From assembly GCA_029255685.2 (NCBI GenBank), contig CM055314.2, positions 2,002,399 to 2,066,398 of the forward strand: a stretch of 64,000 nt of DNA, written 5' to 3'. The translations under genes were made by a program, and so were the position numbers. The number at the start of each line of letters is the position of its first letter. Position 1 is the stretch's first letter. Shown here piece after piece: positions 1 to 14,728 of the stretch. Origin of the DNA: Silene conica (taxonomy: Eukaryota; Streptophyta; Magnoliopsida; Caryophyllales; Caryophyllaceae). Below the pieces are notes generated by a model that was not told the origin of the DNA, ran no database searches, and saw nothing but the letters and a program-made list of their open reading frames with translations.

Positions 1-460
1 CAGCATTATTTTGTCCAACCCGAACCCAAACTGAACAGAATCGATCCGACCCGACCCGTGACCCGATAATTTCTCAATCCGATAGATGACGTGATAATGA
101 ACTGACTTAATAATGGTTTATTGTTTATTTGACACCAAATTGACATTCTTCTTAATGATTTTCACTTAAACTTCAATTTATACATTTATCCATTAATATA
201 ATTAAACATAAAATTATCATCAAAAATTAAATATATAATATAAAATATATGTCAATAACCTGACCTGACACTGACCCGACTAAATTGTTACCTGTTGATG
301 ACCCGACCCGAAGATGACATGACATGAACCAAACCGACCTGAACCCGTCACTGACCCGATATAACCCGACCTGCTTTGACCCGATCCATAACTGACCCGA
401 GTGACCCGGTTGTCACTTCTAAGTTTATGCAATACTTTGGTGAAACGATTATTTTGGTAC
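1..460. repeat. ACCCGA-rich low-complexity tract
   Basis: No gene is visible. From about 245 to 410 the plus strand is built from loosely repeated TGACCCGA, ACCCGACC and CCTGAACC words, and a similar short patch lies at 15-65. The same word family, mostly as its reverse complement, returns at 12830-13140, 26270-26660 and 26880-27080, so it is a dispersed degenerate repeat. Short open frames across it are simple by-products of the repeat. Confidence 0.6.
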
Positions 461-600
461 ACAATTTATCATTTCAGACTCTCCTTATCCGTTTTAAGCA
501 TAAAACGGGTCAAATACATACCAAATCACCTCACTTGTCGTCTAGAAAATGACAATTTTTTTGTCTTTATTATAATCGCTAGGTAATATTTAACCCATCT
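460..600. repeat. dispersed repeat, paired with 59985-60150
   Basis: This stretch shares an ordered series of blocks with 59985-60150: an ATTTCAGAC start, then GGGTCAAATACATACCAAATC, AATGACAATTTTTTG and TCTTTATTA, and a TTGACCC-like end. A weaker relative is at 47085-47160. It is probably a non-autonomous transposon, but I could not define termini or a target duplication. Confidence 0.5.
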
Positions 601-904
601 TAGGCAAGACTTAAATAATAGCAAAAGACCCACAATGGCCACAAGACAACTACTCTGTCTTATTGTAAATAATTGTCTCTATTTCCTTTACCATACTTTC
701 GTTTGCACTAAAACTTGAAAGAGACGGTTTTTAATAAATTCTTGAGATAACAATTTTTTTTGTAGCTATTTATTTGTGTTTCGTGACCCTTTTATCATTG
801 ATCGTACCATATTAGTTTCGTACCTATTTACATAATAAGTAACCTTATTTTATCTTTAATTATGATTTGTACCAATTTTATTACTTTTAATAACACTTTT
901 TCTT

Positions 905-1703
905 ATTTGTACAATAGTAAGTCTTGCTTGTGACCAGTGGCGGATGCAGGATTTTGACGTAGGGCGGGCACAAATTTTTTTCGACAAAAAATTTCTTTAA
1001 TTTATAACGCAATTTTTTTGTTTTGAATTTTGTTCTAGAATATTATGGTATAATGTTTAAAATGAAACGAAAAAAAAATCTCAACGGATGTTTTTAACCT
1101 TACAGAATAAAGAATTTAATATATTATCAAGAATAACAATATATATTGTTACAATGTTTCAATCTCAGTAATTGTTTAAAAGAATAATTTGACAAGTATG
1201 TTTAATAATGATATAATAAATTTTAATAATCAAATGAACAATCAATAGTAATGGTGTAGTGGTTAACTTGTTAGTTTAGTACCTTGAGGTTCAAGGATCA
1301 ATCCTCTCAACAAGCAATTTTTAAGATGGCCCAAAAATAGTTTTCTGAATAAAAAAGTCATTGGTAAGATTTGAACCTGAGTCTCATTTGCATTAGGACA
1401 ATACTCTACCACTTGAGCTACAAAGTTATTTTGATATTTGTTGACACTTATTATTAATTATTTTCTGAAACTCGGGGGAGGGCACGTGCCCACCCTTTCC
1501 CTCCCCCAGATCCGCCCCTGCTTGTGACGGGTCACCATTTGTGACGGATATTTTGTGAGATAAAATGGATACAAAATGAGTTAGTGGAGAAAGTGACCAC
1601 ATGAATAATGTCAGAGAGATAAAAAAAAAGTGAGTATTTTGTGAGAGAAAACAGTATTCGTCACAAGCTTGTGGATATCGCCGTCACAAATGAGAATTTG
1701 TGT
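905..1703. mobile_element. fold-back MITE of the GTGACGG family, interrupted by a hAT MITE
   Basis: The outer element reads AAGTCTTGCTTGTGAC, is interrupted at 935-1520, and resumes as GGTCACCATTTGTGACGG. It ends with CCGTCACAAATGAGAATTTG near 1703. Uninterrupted relatives occur at 43565-43770 (plus orientation) and 34325-34480 (minus orientation). Both carry the same internal TATTTTGTGAGATAAAATGGAT block. Exact ends are not fixed. Confidence 0.65.
935..1520. mobile_element. hAT-type non-autonomous element with 8-bp TSD
   Basis: The element begins CAGTGGCGGAT and ends ATCCGCCCCTG, which form short terminal inverted repeats. It is flanked on both sides by the direct repeat CTTGTGAC (927-934 and 1521-1528). 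An 8-bp target duplication and CAGNGGCGGA-like ends are typical of the hAT superfamily. It has no transposase frame, so it is a 586-bp MITE. Two tRNA-like stretches lie inside, at about 1245-1312 and 1355-1432. Confidence 0.85.
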
Positions 1704-1808
1704 TTCTACAATAGTCTTTCAATAATTTATCGAAAGACGGTGTCTCAAGAGGGCTACTCTTTACTTGTGACGGAATAGTAACGTGTTAAACGAGACTTTG
1801 TTTTTCCA

Positions 1809-1817
1809 TTATAAATA
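1809..1817 (+). promoter_or_regulatory. TATA box of OPR copy 1
   Basis: TTATAAATA lies about 90 bases before the OPR start codon and is followed by a pyrimidine-rich ATTCATTCATTC leader. The same arrangement precedes the second OPR copy (13895-13902), so it is part of the duplicated promoter. Confidence 0.6.
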
Positions 1818-1902
1818 CCTGTCCGATTCAATTGTACTCATTCATTCATTCATTATTTGATTTCATCAAATATTAATTTGGTAACCAATCAATTACTCCA
1901 GA

Positions 1903-5297
<3,395 letters not shown>

Positions 5298-5676
5298 CGT
5301 AATTATGCAGCTCCGTCATTTAACGAGTCTTATATGAGACGATCTCACGTGCCCATATTCTTATGTATTTGCCTTTCGTTCTAGTTATAATGGGTTGGTC
5401 TCATATGTAAACCATCTCGTAATTTCTAGACCATTATTTTTACGTGTACGCTTGTAATTTTAATAATTTGTGGTATATTATATTCAATAATGGAGAATGC
5501 TACTTTGTTCTTTAGATGTTTATATGATGGAAATACAAAAGAAGATGGCAATCATCAATTCTGTATATTGACATTGAAAGGAGGGCGTTTCTGCTGAAAC
5601 TGTAAGGGGTCTGTGGCCTGTGGGTTCAAGTATCTCAGAACTAATAATTTTAGTTCTAATCATATTTCCAATTACG
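5298..5676. other. 3' flank of OPR copy 1
   Basis: This is the untranslated and downstream region. The block GGGTCTGTGG followed by GTGGGTTCAAGTATCTCA and AATAATTTTAGTTCTAAT (about 5608-5660) recurs after the second OPR stop codon (24890-24945). The duplicated segment therefore extends at least 360 bases beyond the coding end. Confidence 0.6.
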
Positions 5677-5862
5677 CAAATTCTCAATTGTGACGGGCAT
5701 ATCCGTCGCAAACTTGCGACGAGTTAAATAATACCTATGTGGGTGTATAAGACAAAATCAGAATGTCTAGGGAGAAACAAAATTTTGTTTTATTCTCCCA
5801 CATGGATAGTACTTGTCTCGTCAGCTTGTGACGAATATACCCGTAACAAGGGAGACTTGTTG
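5677..5862. mobile_element. fold-back MITE, GTGACGG-like
   Basis: The left arm AATTCTCAATTGTGACGGG is answered by a right arm containing CTTGTGACGAATATACCCGT and ACAAGGGAGACTTG. The centre is an inverted pair around GGGAGAAACAAAATTTTGTTTTATTCTCCC. It is related to the family at 905-1703. Precise ends are not determined. Confidence 0.5.
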
Positions 5863-6082
5863 TTCCACCTACGTATCATTGAAAACAAGAAATGAATATT
5901 TTTTCTGAAAAAGTACTATCTCATAGATAAACCTTTTATTTCAAAATTCACAAATTCTTATTTCAGACCGTTACTTTTGATCTGAAGCTTCAGACGAGCT
6001 ATATATGACAAAATTTGGGTATGAATGTGATAAAGTGACGTTAGCGGGTAATTGGTAGTCGTCATTTGAAACTTAAAACTAA

Positions 6083-6397
6083 GGAGTTGTTTGGTTGATC
6101 GAAACACTTAATTTTCTTAGAAATTTCAATTTTATAGGAATTGAGTTATTGCATTCAATTCGGGTGAATTTGACAAAAATGTTTGATTGTCTATGTGGGA
6201 ATTAAATTTCATGTGAACTTCCAAGGATCAAGAAAGGGTAGGTAAACCAATTCCTATATCATAAACGCATTGAAAGTTCCTTGAAACTTCTAATTCCCCA
6301 TTTTTTTAAAAAAATGTCTCAATCAAACAACAAAGATTTTGTAAATCATGTAATTTTGCAATTTACGTGTTGTTAAAGTGTCAATCAAACAACTCCT
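6083..6397. mobile_element. MITE with AGGAGTTGTTTGGTTGA ends
   Basis: The left end AGGAGTTGTTTGGTTGA and right end TCAATCAAACAACTCCT are nearly perfect inverted repeats of 17 bases around 315 bp of AT-rich sequence. There is no coding frame. The flanking bases give no clear target duplication, so the superfamily is open. Confidence 0.7.
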
Positions 6398-6659
6398 ACA
6401 TTGCATTGAATAATAACGAGGTGAGCGAAAAGCATAGAAATCCGTAATATTTTAATGACAAATCTTATTTTAGACAGAGTGTTTTCCCGTCTGAAATACG
6501 ACGAACTAATTGTGGCCATATTTACAATAAAATGTTATCATTATTTTCAGGGTAAAAAATGACGAATTTGTGATATAACATTTTGTTATTAAATGGTTAC
6601 ATTTTATTAAAAAAGTGGTGGCATATGGTCCGTCTTATTTTAATCCATCTGAAACAAGA

Positions 6660-9600
6660 ATTTATTGATTTTATCTATTTCAAACACTACTTTAAAATAA
6701 TGTTAGAACCTCTAAATGTGTCTATTTTAAACCATATGCCAATTTTAACACCTTGAGCCATTTTTATATGGTATTAAAGTATTATGCTGCGAATTTCGAG
6801 AACTTTTTTTCTCGGAACCTTTTTTGCGTAAAAAACGTGGATAATAACCTTCATAATCGTTCACTTTCGGTCTTTTTAGAAATCGATTTTTTTTTCTGAA
6901 TCTTTGTCTATAAGCTCATTATATCATATAATAAATATTGGATGCTTGGTTTTTCATAAAACAACATAAAATAAAGTATATAACTTATTTTGTCTATTTC
7001 AAACACGATCTTTAAAATAATGTAAGAGGCTCTATATGTGTATTTTAAATCGTATGCCAATTTTAACACTATGAGTCATTTTTATATGGTATTAAAGTAC
7101 AATGATGAGAATTTGGAAAGTTTTTATTCCGAGACATTTTTGTCCTAAAAACCATGGATAATAAACCTCTAAATCGGCTATTTTCGGTCATTTTAGAACC
7201 CGAATAAATTTTTATCTAAATTCTTATCTATAGGCTCATTATATCCTATAATAAATAATGAATGCTTGGATTTTTCACGAGACAACAAAGAATAAAATAT
7301 ATAATTTATTTTGTCTTATTTCAAACAAGACCTTTAAAGTAAAGTTAGGCCTCTAAATGTGTCTATTTTCAACCGTATGCCAATTTTAATACCTTGAGTC
7401 ATTTTTATATGGTATTAAAGTACTATGCTGCGAATATTGACAATTTTTATCTCGAGACCTTTTCGGCCAAAAAAACGTTGATAATAACTTTCAAAATCGT
7501 CTATTTTCGGTCATTTTAGAACCCAAAATATTTTTTTTTAAATCTTTGTCAATAGGCTCATTATATCCGATAATAAATATTGGATGGTTGGATTTTCATA
7601 AAACAACAAAAACTGAAGTATATAACTCATTTTGTCTATTTCAAACAAGACCTTCAAAATAATATAATAGGCTCTAAATGTGTTTATTTTAAATCGTATG
7701 CCAATTTTAACACCTTGAGTCATTTTTATATGATATTAAAGTTCTATTGTGCGAATTTCGAGAATTTTTTTTATCCTGGGACCTTTCGGCCTAAAAAACG
7801 TGGATATTAACCTTTAAAATCGGCTATTTTCAGTCATTTTAGAAATCGAATTTTTTTTTCTGAATCTTTGTCTATAGACTCATTACATCCTATTATAAAT
7901 ATTGGATGCTACCTTTTTCACAAAACAACATAAAATAAATTATACGTATAACTTATTTTGTCCAATTCAAACTCGATCTTTAAAATAATGTAAGAGTCTT
8001 TAAATGTGTCTATGGTGAGAATTTCGAGAGTTTTTATCACGAGATCTTTTTGGCCTATAAAACGTGAATAACCTTCAAAATCGGTTATTTCCGGTCATTT
8101 TCGAACCCGAAATATTTTTCACGAAACAACATTGAATAAAGTATATAACTTATTTTGTCTATTTCAAAAACGACCTTTAAAGTAATGTTAGGTCCTCTAA
8201 ATGTATTTATTTTAAACCGCCAATTCTAACACCTTGAGTCATTTTTATATGGTATTAATGTACTATGGTGCGAATTTCGAGAACTTTTATCTTGGGACGT
8301 TTTCGGCCTAAAAAACGTGGTTAATAACCTTTAAAAAATCGGCTATTTTCGGTTATTTTTTAACCCGAATTTTCATTTTTCTGAATCATTCTCAATAGGC
8401 TCATTATATTCGATAAAAAATATTGGATGCTCGGATTTTTTCAGAAAAATATATAACTTATTTTGTGTATTTCAAACACGACATTAAAAATAATGATAGA
8501 GCCTTTAAATATGCCTATTTTATAACGTATGCCAATTTTAACACCTTGAGTCATTTTTATATGGTATGAAAGTACTACGGTGCGAATTTCGAGAATTTTT
8601 TTCTCGAGCCCTTTTTCGCCTAAAAAACGTGGATAATAAATAACCTTCAAAATCGGCTATTTTCGGACATTTTAGAACCCAAATTAATTTTTTTTTGAAT
8701 TCTTGTCCATATACTCATTATATACTATAATAAATAATGGATGCTTGGATTTTTCACGAAACGACATAGAATAAAGTATATAACTTATTTTGTCTATTTC
8801 AAACATGACCTTTATTTAAAATAATGTTAGGGCTTCTAAATGTGTCTATTTTAAACTGTATGTCAATTATAACACCTTGAGTTATTTTTATATGGTATTA
8901 AAGTACTACGGTGCAAATATCGAGAATTTTTATCTCGGGACCTTTTCGGCCAAAAAACGTGGATAATAACCTTCAAAATCGGCTATTTTCGGTCATTTTA
9001 GAACCTAAAATATTTTATTTTTTGAATCTTTGTCCATAGGCTCATTATATCCAATAATTAATATTGGATGGTTGAATTTTCATAAAACAACATAAACTAA
9101 AGTATATAACTTATTTTGTCTATTTCAATCACGACCTTTAAAATAATGTAAGGTCTCTAAATGTGTGTATTTTAAACCGTATGCCAATTTTGACACATTG
9201 AATCATTTTTATATGGTATTAAAGTTCTATGGTGTGAATTTCGAGAATTTTTATCCTGCGACCTTTCGGCCTAAAAAACGTGGATAATAACCTTCAAAAT
9301 CGGCTATTTTCGGTTATTTTAGAAACCGAAATATTTTTTTCTGAATCTTTGTCTATAGGCTCATTAAATCCTATAATAAATATTGGATGCTAGACTTTTC
9401 ACAAAACAACATAAAATAAAGTATATAACTTATTTTGTCAATTTCAAACACGATCTTTAAAATAATGTAAGAGTCTTTAAATGTGCCTATTTTAAACCGT
9501 ATGCCAACTATAACACCTTGAGTCTTTTTTATACGGTATTAAAATACTATGTTGAGAATTTCGAGAGTTTTTATCTCGAGATCTTTTTGGCCTATAAAAC

Positions 9601-11010
9601 GTGGATAATAACCTTCAAAATCGGTTATTTTCGGTCATTTTCGAACCCGAGATATTTTTTTCCTGAATCCTTGTCTATAGGCTCCTTATATCCTATAATA
9701 AGTATTGGATGCTTGAATTTTTTCACGAAACAACATAGAATAAAATATATAAGTTATTTTGTCTATTTCAAAAACGACCTTTAAAGTAATGTTATGTTCT
9801 CTAAACGTGTCTATTTTAAACCGCCAATTCTAACACCTTGAGTAATTTTTATATGGTGTTAATGTACTATGGTGCAAATTTCGAGAACTTTTATCTTGGG
9901 ACGTTTTCGGCATAAAAAACGTGGTTAATAACCTTTAAAATCGGCTATTTTCGGTTATTTTAGAACCCGAATTTTCATTTTTCTGAATCATTCTCAATAG
10001 GCTCATTATATTCGATAAAAAATATTGGATGCTCGGATTTTTCAGAAAACAAAATAGAAAAATATATAACTTATTTTGTCTATTTCAAACACGACATTAA
10101 AAATAATAATAGGGCCTTTAAATATGCCTATTTTATAGGATATGTCAATTTTAACAGTTTGAGTCATTTTTATATGGTAGGAAAGTACTACGGTGCGAAT
10201 ATCGAGAATTTTTATCCCGAGCCCTTTTTCGCCTAAAAAACGTGGATAATAAACTTCAAAATCGGCTATTTTCGGTCATTTTAGAACCCGAAATATTTTT
10301 TTTTCTGAATCCTTGTTTATACGCTCATTATATCCTATAATAAATATTGGATGCTTGAATTGATCACAAAACAGCATAAAATGAATCATATTACTTATGC
10401 CAAATTTGTCTATACGCTCAAACACGACATTTAAAGTAATGGTAGCGGCCTCTAAATGTGTCTATTTTAAACCGTATGCCAAATTAACACCTCTAAATGT
10501 GTCTATTTTTATATGGTATTAAAGTACCATGGTGCAAATTTCGAGAATTTTTTTTTATCTCGGGACCTTTTCGGCGTAAAAAACGTGGATAATAACCTTC
10601 AAATCGACTATTTTCGGTCATTTTAAAACCCGGAATATTTTTTCTAAATTCTTGTCAATAGGCTCATTATATCCAATAATAAATATTGGATGCTCGTATT
10701 TTTCACAAAACAAAATAGAATTAAATATATAACTTATTTTGTCCAATTTAAACACGGCTTTAAAATAATGTAAGAGTCTCTAAAAGTGTTTATTTTAAAC
10801 TGTATGCCAACTTTAACACACCTTGAGTTATTTTTATATGGAATTAAAGTACTATGGTGAGAGTTTCAAGAGGTTTTATCCCGAGACGTTTTTGGCCTAA
10901 AAAAATGTGGATAATAACCTTCAAAATCGCTATTTTCGGTCATTTTAAAACCCGAATGTGTTTTTTTCTGAATTTTTGTCTATAGGCTCATAATAGTTTA
11001 AAACACACGC
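6660..11010. repeat. ~320-bp satellite array, about 14 units
   Basis: The stretch is a tandem array of AT-rich units. Ordered landmarks in each unit are TATGCCAATTTTAACACC, TTTTTATATGGTATTAAAG, GCCTAAAAAACGTGGATAA, GGCTATTTTCGGTCATTTTA, AATATTGGATGC and ATAACTTATTTTGTC. The GCCAATT landmark falls near 6738, 7056, 7379, 7699, 8218, 8531, 8862, 9183, 9503, 9823, 10144, 10478 and 10806, so spacing is about 313-334. One 519-bp step hides a truncated unit near 7980-8110. No unit carries a convincing coding frame. The array lies between the two OPR copies. Confidence 0.9.
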
Positions 11011-12481
11011 AGGAATTGTAAGGGTTTAAAATTTACACATGTTTCAAATGCGTGAAAAAAATGCACGAATTCAGTGTTAAAACATGACAACAAAATTTTT
11101 AGATCTACCCAATTTTGTGGATTAGCTCAATATCTATAACAAATTTCTTTAGAGTATTATTTTAATGAAATGCTTTAAAATCTACTTAACAGAGTTTTAT
11201 AGTGTATTTTTTTGTTAACTTTTTGGATCTCATTTTTGAAATTGATAATTAAAACAGTACTGTTTATTAAATTTTTTTGTTGAAAACTCTTTCTTATTAA
11301 AAAAAATTACTCAAATTTAGTAATATCTCGAAAATTTGCTATTATGATGGTCAAAATATTAGAGTTAAAAGTTTGAAAATAAATATAGTAACGTTATTTG
11401 TTTTATCATTTATATTTTCATTGTCTAATAATGTTTTTTGTTCAATTTTTTATTTGACTTTTTTTATTATTGATAAACTATGTGGATTATTGAGAAAATT
11501 CTTCATTCTCATATTGAATAATTTATGCAACATATACGGAATTGAGTATGATGATTTATTGACGTTTTGTATTGATTATTCGATGAAATTCTATTAACAA
11601 AGTTGGTTTTTCAAAATAATATCCATATTTTTGTGGCGAGTCCTTCATTTATTTAAAATAAAAAATAAATGAAAATGAATGTGATGATGTGGAAGCACGA
11701 AATTGCACGAAATATTCTTGTATCTATATAAAAGTATATAAGAAGAACCACTACACATGAATTGGACACGTGTCACTCTCACATTAAAAATTTTCCCGCC
11801 CAAGTTCCCATGATATAATATCGATTTTGGAAAATCTTGGAAAAAATATTCTCGCTGATTAATGTATACAAAATAGAGAATGGCCTGTCCGTGCAATATT
11901 TAATAAATCTAGACTGATATTCAAAATCTAAAATATTCCTATGCATATGAGTGCAAATATATTCTATATAAATTTAGAAGTGTTTAGATTATAAAAATAT
12001 TCTATATAGATCCGTGCAAAAATATTTTATATAAATATTCTATAAAAATTATTTTATATATCTTTTAAATTTAGACACTTCTTGGTGCCAATAGACCACG
12101 AGCAATATTATTCAAAGATATTATCCGTACAATATTAAATTTATCCGTGCAATATTAAAACCTCCAAAAAATATTCTGACATACAATTGTTGGAAAAAAT
12201 ATTCTCACATTTAATTAATTACCCGTGCAATATTATTCAAATATTCAATTAATTCAATGAGATCCAAACTACCATTTTAAGCGTAACTATAACATATAGT
12301 TTCAATTCTATAATAGTACTATTATGTCACGGCTAAATATAAAACTAAGAACTATTTTTAATAATTAGCTATTGATCATTTACACAAGTGCTATATAACC
12401 GATCTGTCTTAAAAAAGACTTATTGTTTAATCAAATAGAAACTAATATAGGAGATATTAAATTATACGATCTATATACCTA
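11011..12481. other. AT-rich intergenic sequence with scattered CCGTGCAATATT words
   Basis: No gene was found. Between about 11890 and 12235 the word CCGTGCAATATT or a close variant occurs at least five times in very AT-rich sequence. This resembles the hairpin motif of the Helitron-like end at 13413-13444. It may be decayed transposon DNA. Confidence 0.4.
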
Positions 12482-13444
12482 TCTATATATAATTATAATA
12501 GAGAAACCATTAGACACATGACAGTCATTAGTTAAATATTTTCCTGCTCAGTAATTATTTTGTTATTTATGATAAAAAATCATTACTTAATTTCTTATTA
12601 ATATTGATTGTAATTATTATATTACAGTACTATTATACTTTCTTTTTATGATTTTATGTAATCACATTATCTATATCTATTTATAATTTATTTTTTCTTT
12701 TTTGATTGTATTGTGTAGAATTTTTATTAGTTTGAATTTACTTGAGTAATTCGACGTCTACGAAGTATTACTCGGTCGGTAATTTCTTATTTGTAAAGAA
12801 GTATTTGTTAATGTAATTTAATTCAGGTTCTGTCGGGTCATTTCGGGTCATGTCAGTTTGGTTCATCATTTTTTTCAAGATAATTAGGGTCGGATCGGAT
12901 TGATCATTATGGGTCGGGATGGGTCGGGTCGGGCCAATGATAAAGAGAGAAATCTCATTTCAAGTCATTTTTTTCCAAGTTATTTTCGAGTTGGGTGGTT
13001 TCAGATTATACCACTTTGGGTTGGATCAATTAAGCGTCAAATTAGTTAAGAATCTTTTTGGGACGAGTCAGATGAATTCGGATTTTGGGTCATATTTGGG
13101 TGATGTAGTTTGGGTCAATTTCGGGTCTCAGGTCATCCTATTTTCGGATATGTAACAATTATTGTTCTCAAATTGATATATGACAAAAATAATCGACAGT
13201 AAGGGAAAAACCGTAATAGTCGGGCAACGGAAAATTGAAACTTATAAATAAAGATAAAAGGCGAGACCAAATATTACTCTAAGTCTCAAATTCCAAAAGA
13301 TGAATTGTCGCCCTGACTAATTCTAACATATTGATAATAACAATGTTATTCCGGTTTTTAATATTTTTTAAACATTTATCTATATAAAACTAAGAACTAT
13401 TTAACTATGCATTTCCGTGCAAAATTGCACGGGTTCTAAGCTAG
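12482..13444 (+). mobile_element. Helitron-like non-autonomous element
   Basis: The 3' end is well formed. A palindrome CCGTGCAAAATTGCACGG is followed about ten bases later by CTAG and then a host T (13441-13445), matching the hairpin plus CTRR-T rule for Helitrons. A plausible 5' end is the A|TC junction at 12481-12483 (TCTATATATAATTATAA), but other TC starts nearby are possible. There is no Rep/helicase frame. A TCGGGTC-rich tract (12830-13140) lies inside. Confidence 0.55.
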
Positions 13445-13557
13445 TTAATATAGATATAAGATAAGTCAACTACTCTATCTATTCTAAATAGTAAATAATT
13501 GTCTCTATTTCCTTCCTTTTTCGTTTATTTATAGTATCATTCATTTTTGGTAAAGTA
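13445..13557. other. distal promoter homology with OPR copy 1
   Basis: The stretch around 13467-13515 (CAACTACTCT, then GTAAATAATTGTCTCTATTTCC) matches 646-690 upstream of the first OPR gene. The duplication therefore included at least 1.2 kb of upstream sequence before later insertions changed the spacing. Confidence 0.6.
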
Positions 13558-13880
13558 CTCCCTCTTATTCCCTTTTATTTTAAACAAGAGTCTCAATTTT
13601 TATTTTTGTCTAATCATAATAATATCTTATTGTTCATTTTTTATAAACTTTTATACTTATTTTAATCACTTTAATTCACAACAATCTACCTTATCTTACA
13701 ACACTACTTATTTTACTCACTCTACGAAAATAATAATCAATAATACATTCCCTCTCTCCAGACTCCTTACCTCATACAATAAATTACATTATTTAAGTCA
13801 ATTATTTAAATATTATGTCATTTTCCAATTAAAACTCTTATTTAGAATAGAAGGGAATATATTATATAATAGGATAGGAG
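13558..13880. mobile_element. Stowaway-like MITE in the OPR pseudogene promoter
   Basis: The left end CTCCCTCTTATTCCCTTTTA follows TA, and the right end, AAGGGAATATATTATATA then ATAGGAG, is followed by TA. CTCCCTC ends and TA duplications are typical of Tc1/mariner Stowaway elements. It is absent at the matching place upstream of OPR copy 1. Internal repeats make the right boundary uncertain. Confidence 0.5.
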
Positions 13881-13894
13881 TATTTGGTGTCCTT

Positions 13895-13902
13895 TATAAA
13901 TA
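13895..13902 (+). promoter_or_regulatory. TATA box of OPR copy 2
   Basis: TATAAATA lies about 80 bases upstream of the exon 1 ATG. It sits in the same ACCTNTCCGATTCAAT context as the copy 1 TATA box. Confidence 0.5.
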
Positions 13903-14040
13903 CCTTTCCGATTCAATAACACTCAATTTATTCATTCATCTATTTGGTTTCATGAATTATTAATTATACTCCAAAATGGCAGCAAATATCCCTCTAATGA
14001 CCTAGTATCAAATGGGTAATAATGTCAATCTGTCTCACAG

Positions 14041-14728
14041 GTCTTACTCTCTACCTTCATTTTCATTATGTTCAATTCCTGTCTATCCACTTCTTTTTTT
14101 TGTCGGAATAGTAGGGAAACTCGCTCCTCATAATAAAAGACGCATACTTAGTAGATGTGTTGAGTTTTGTTGAGGAAATACAAGTTTAAGTTCCTATTAT
14201 CAACACATGTATTATAAACTTGTTAGGGAGGTGCTAGGGCGACACTGAGTGATATTGAGTTTCGTTAACAACCTAATTAAAAAATTGAAAAAAATAAAAA
14301 AAATTGAAAAGTAAATTTCGTTTTTGCATCAATATCGAAAGGATTGAAACTGAATTCACAATTTATCATAATATAAAAGAAAATAATTAAAACAAAACTA
14401 TATCTAATATTTACATATCACGACAAAAAAAATTTATTATTATGGTCAAAGCGCTAGGAAAAATAATGATCCAGATATTTTTTTTGTTTTTTAGTTAAGT
14501 ATTGATTCCTCTTGTTAAATTTCTAAACTGTCCTTTTACATTAATAAGTTTAAAATTTGAATTTTAATAGATAAAAAAGCAAAATACATATATAAAATAC
14601 AATAATACCATGGGTGTCGTCGCTCACTTTGAGTAACACACGATGTCGACTGTCGTCATCTCATTTTCCAATTTTTTTTGAGTTGCACTTGTTATTAAAT
14701 TAAAATCAAGTACTGAAGTGTGTTATAT
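14041..14728. other. start of intron 1 of the OPR pseudogene
   Basis: The first ~100 bases (GTCTTACTCTCT, then GTTCAATTCCTGTCTATCCA) match intron 1 of OPR copy 1. After about 14150 the similarity ends in AT-rich sequence with nothing recognisable until the Copia element. Confidence 0.5.

Noticed and set aside
7538..9784. Several 60-88 residue frames on both strands
   Set aside because: They are parts of the ~320-bp AT-rich satellite unit. No domain, and frames are not kept between units.
13547..13963. 138-residue plus-strand frame upstream of the OPR pseudogene
   Set aside because: It crosses a Stowaway-like MITE and the TATA box region. Composition is F/Y/L/N-rich as expected for random AT-rich DNA.
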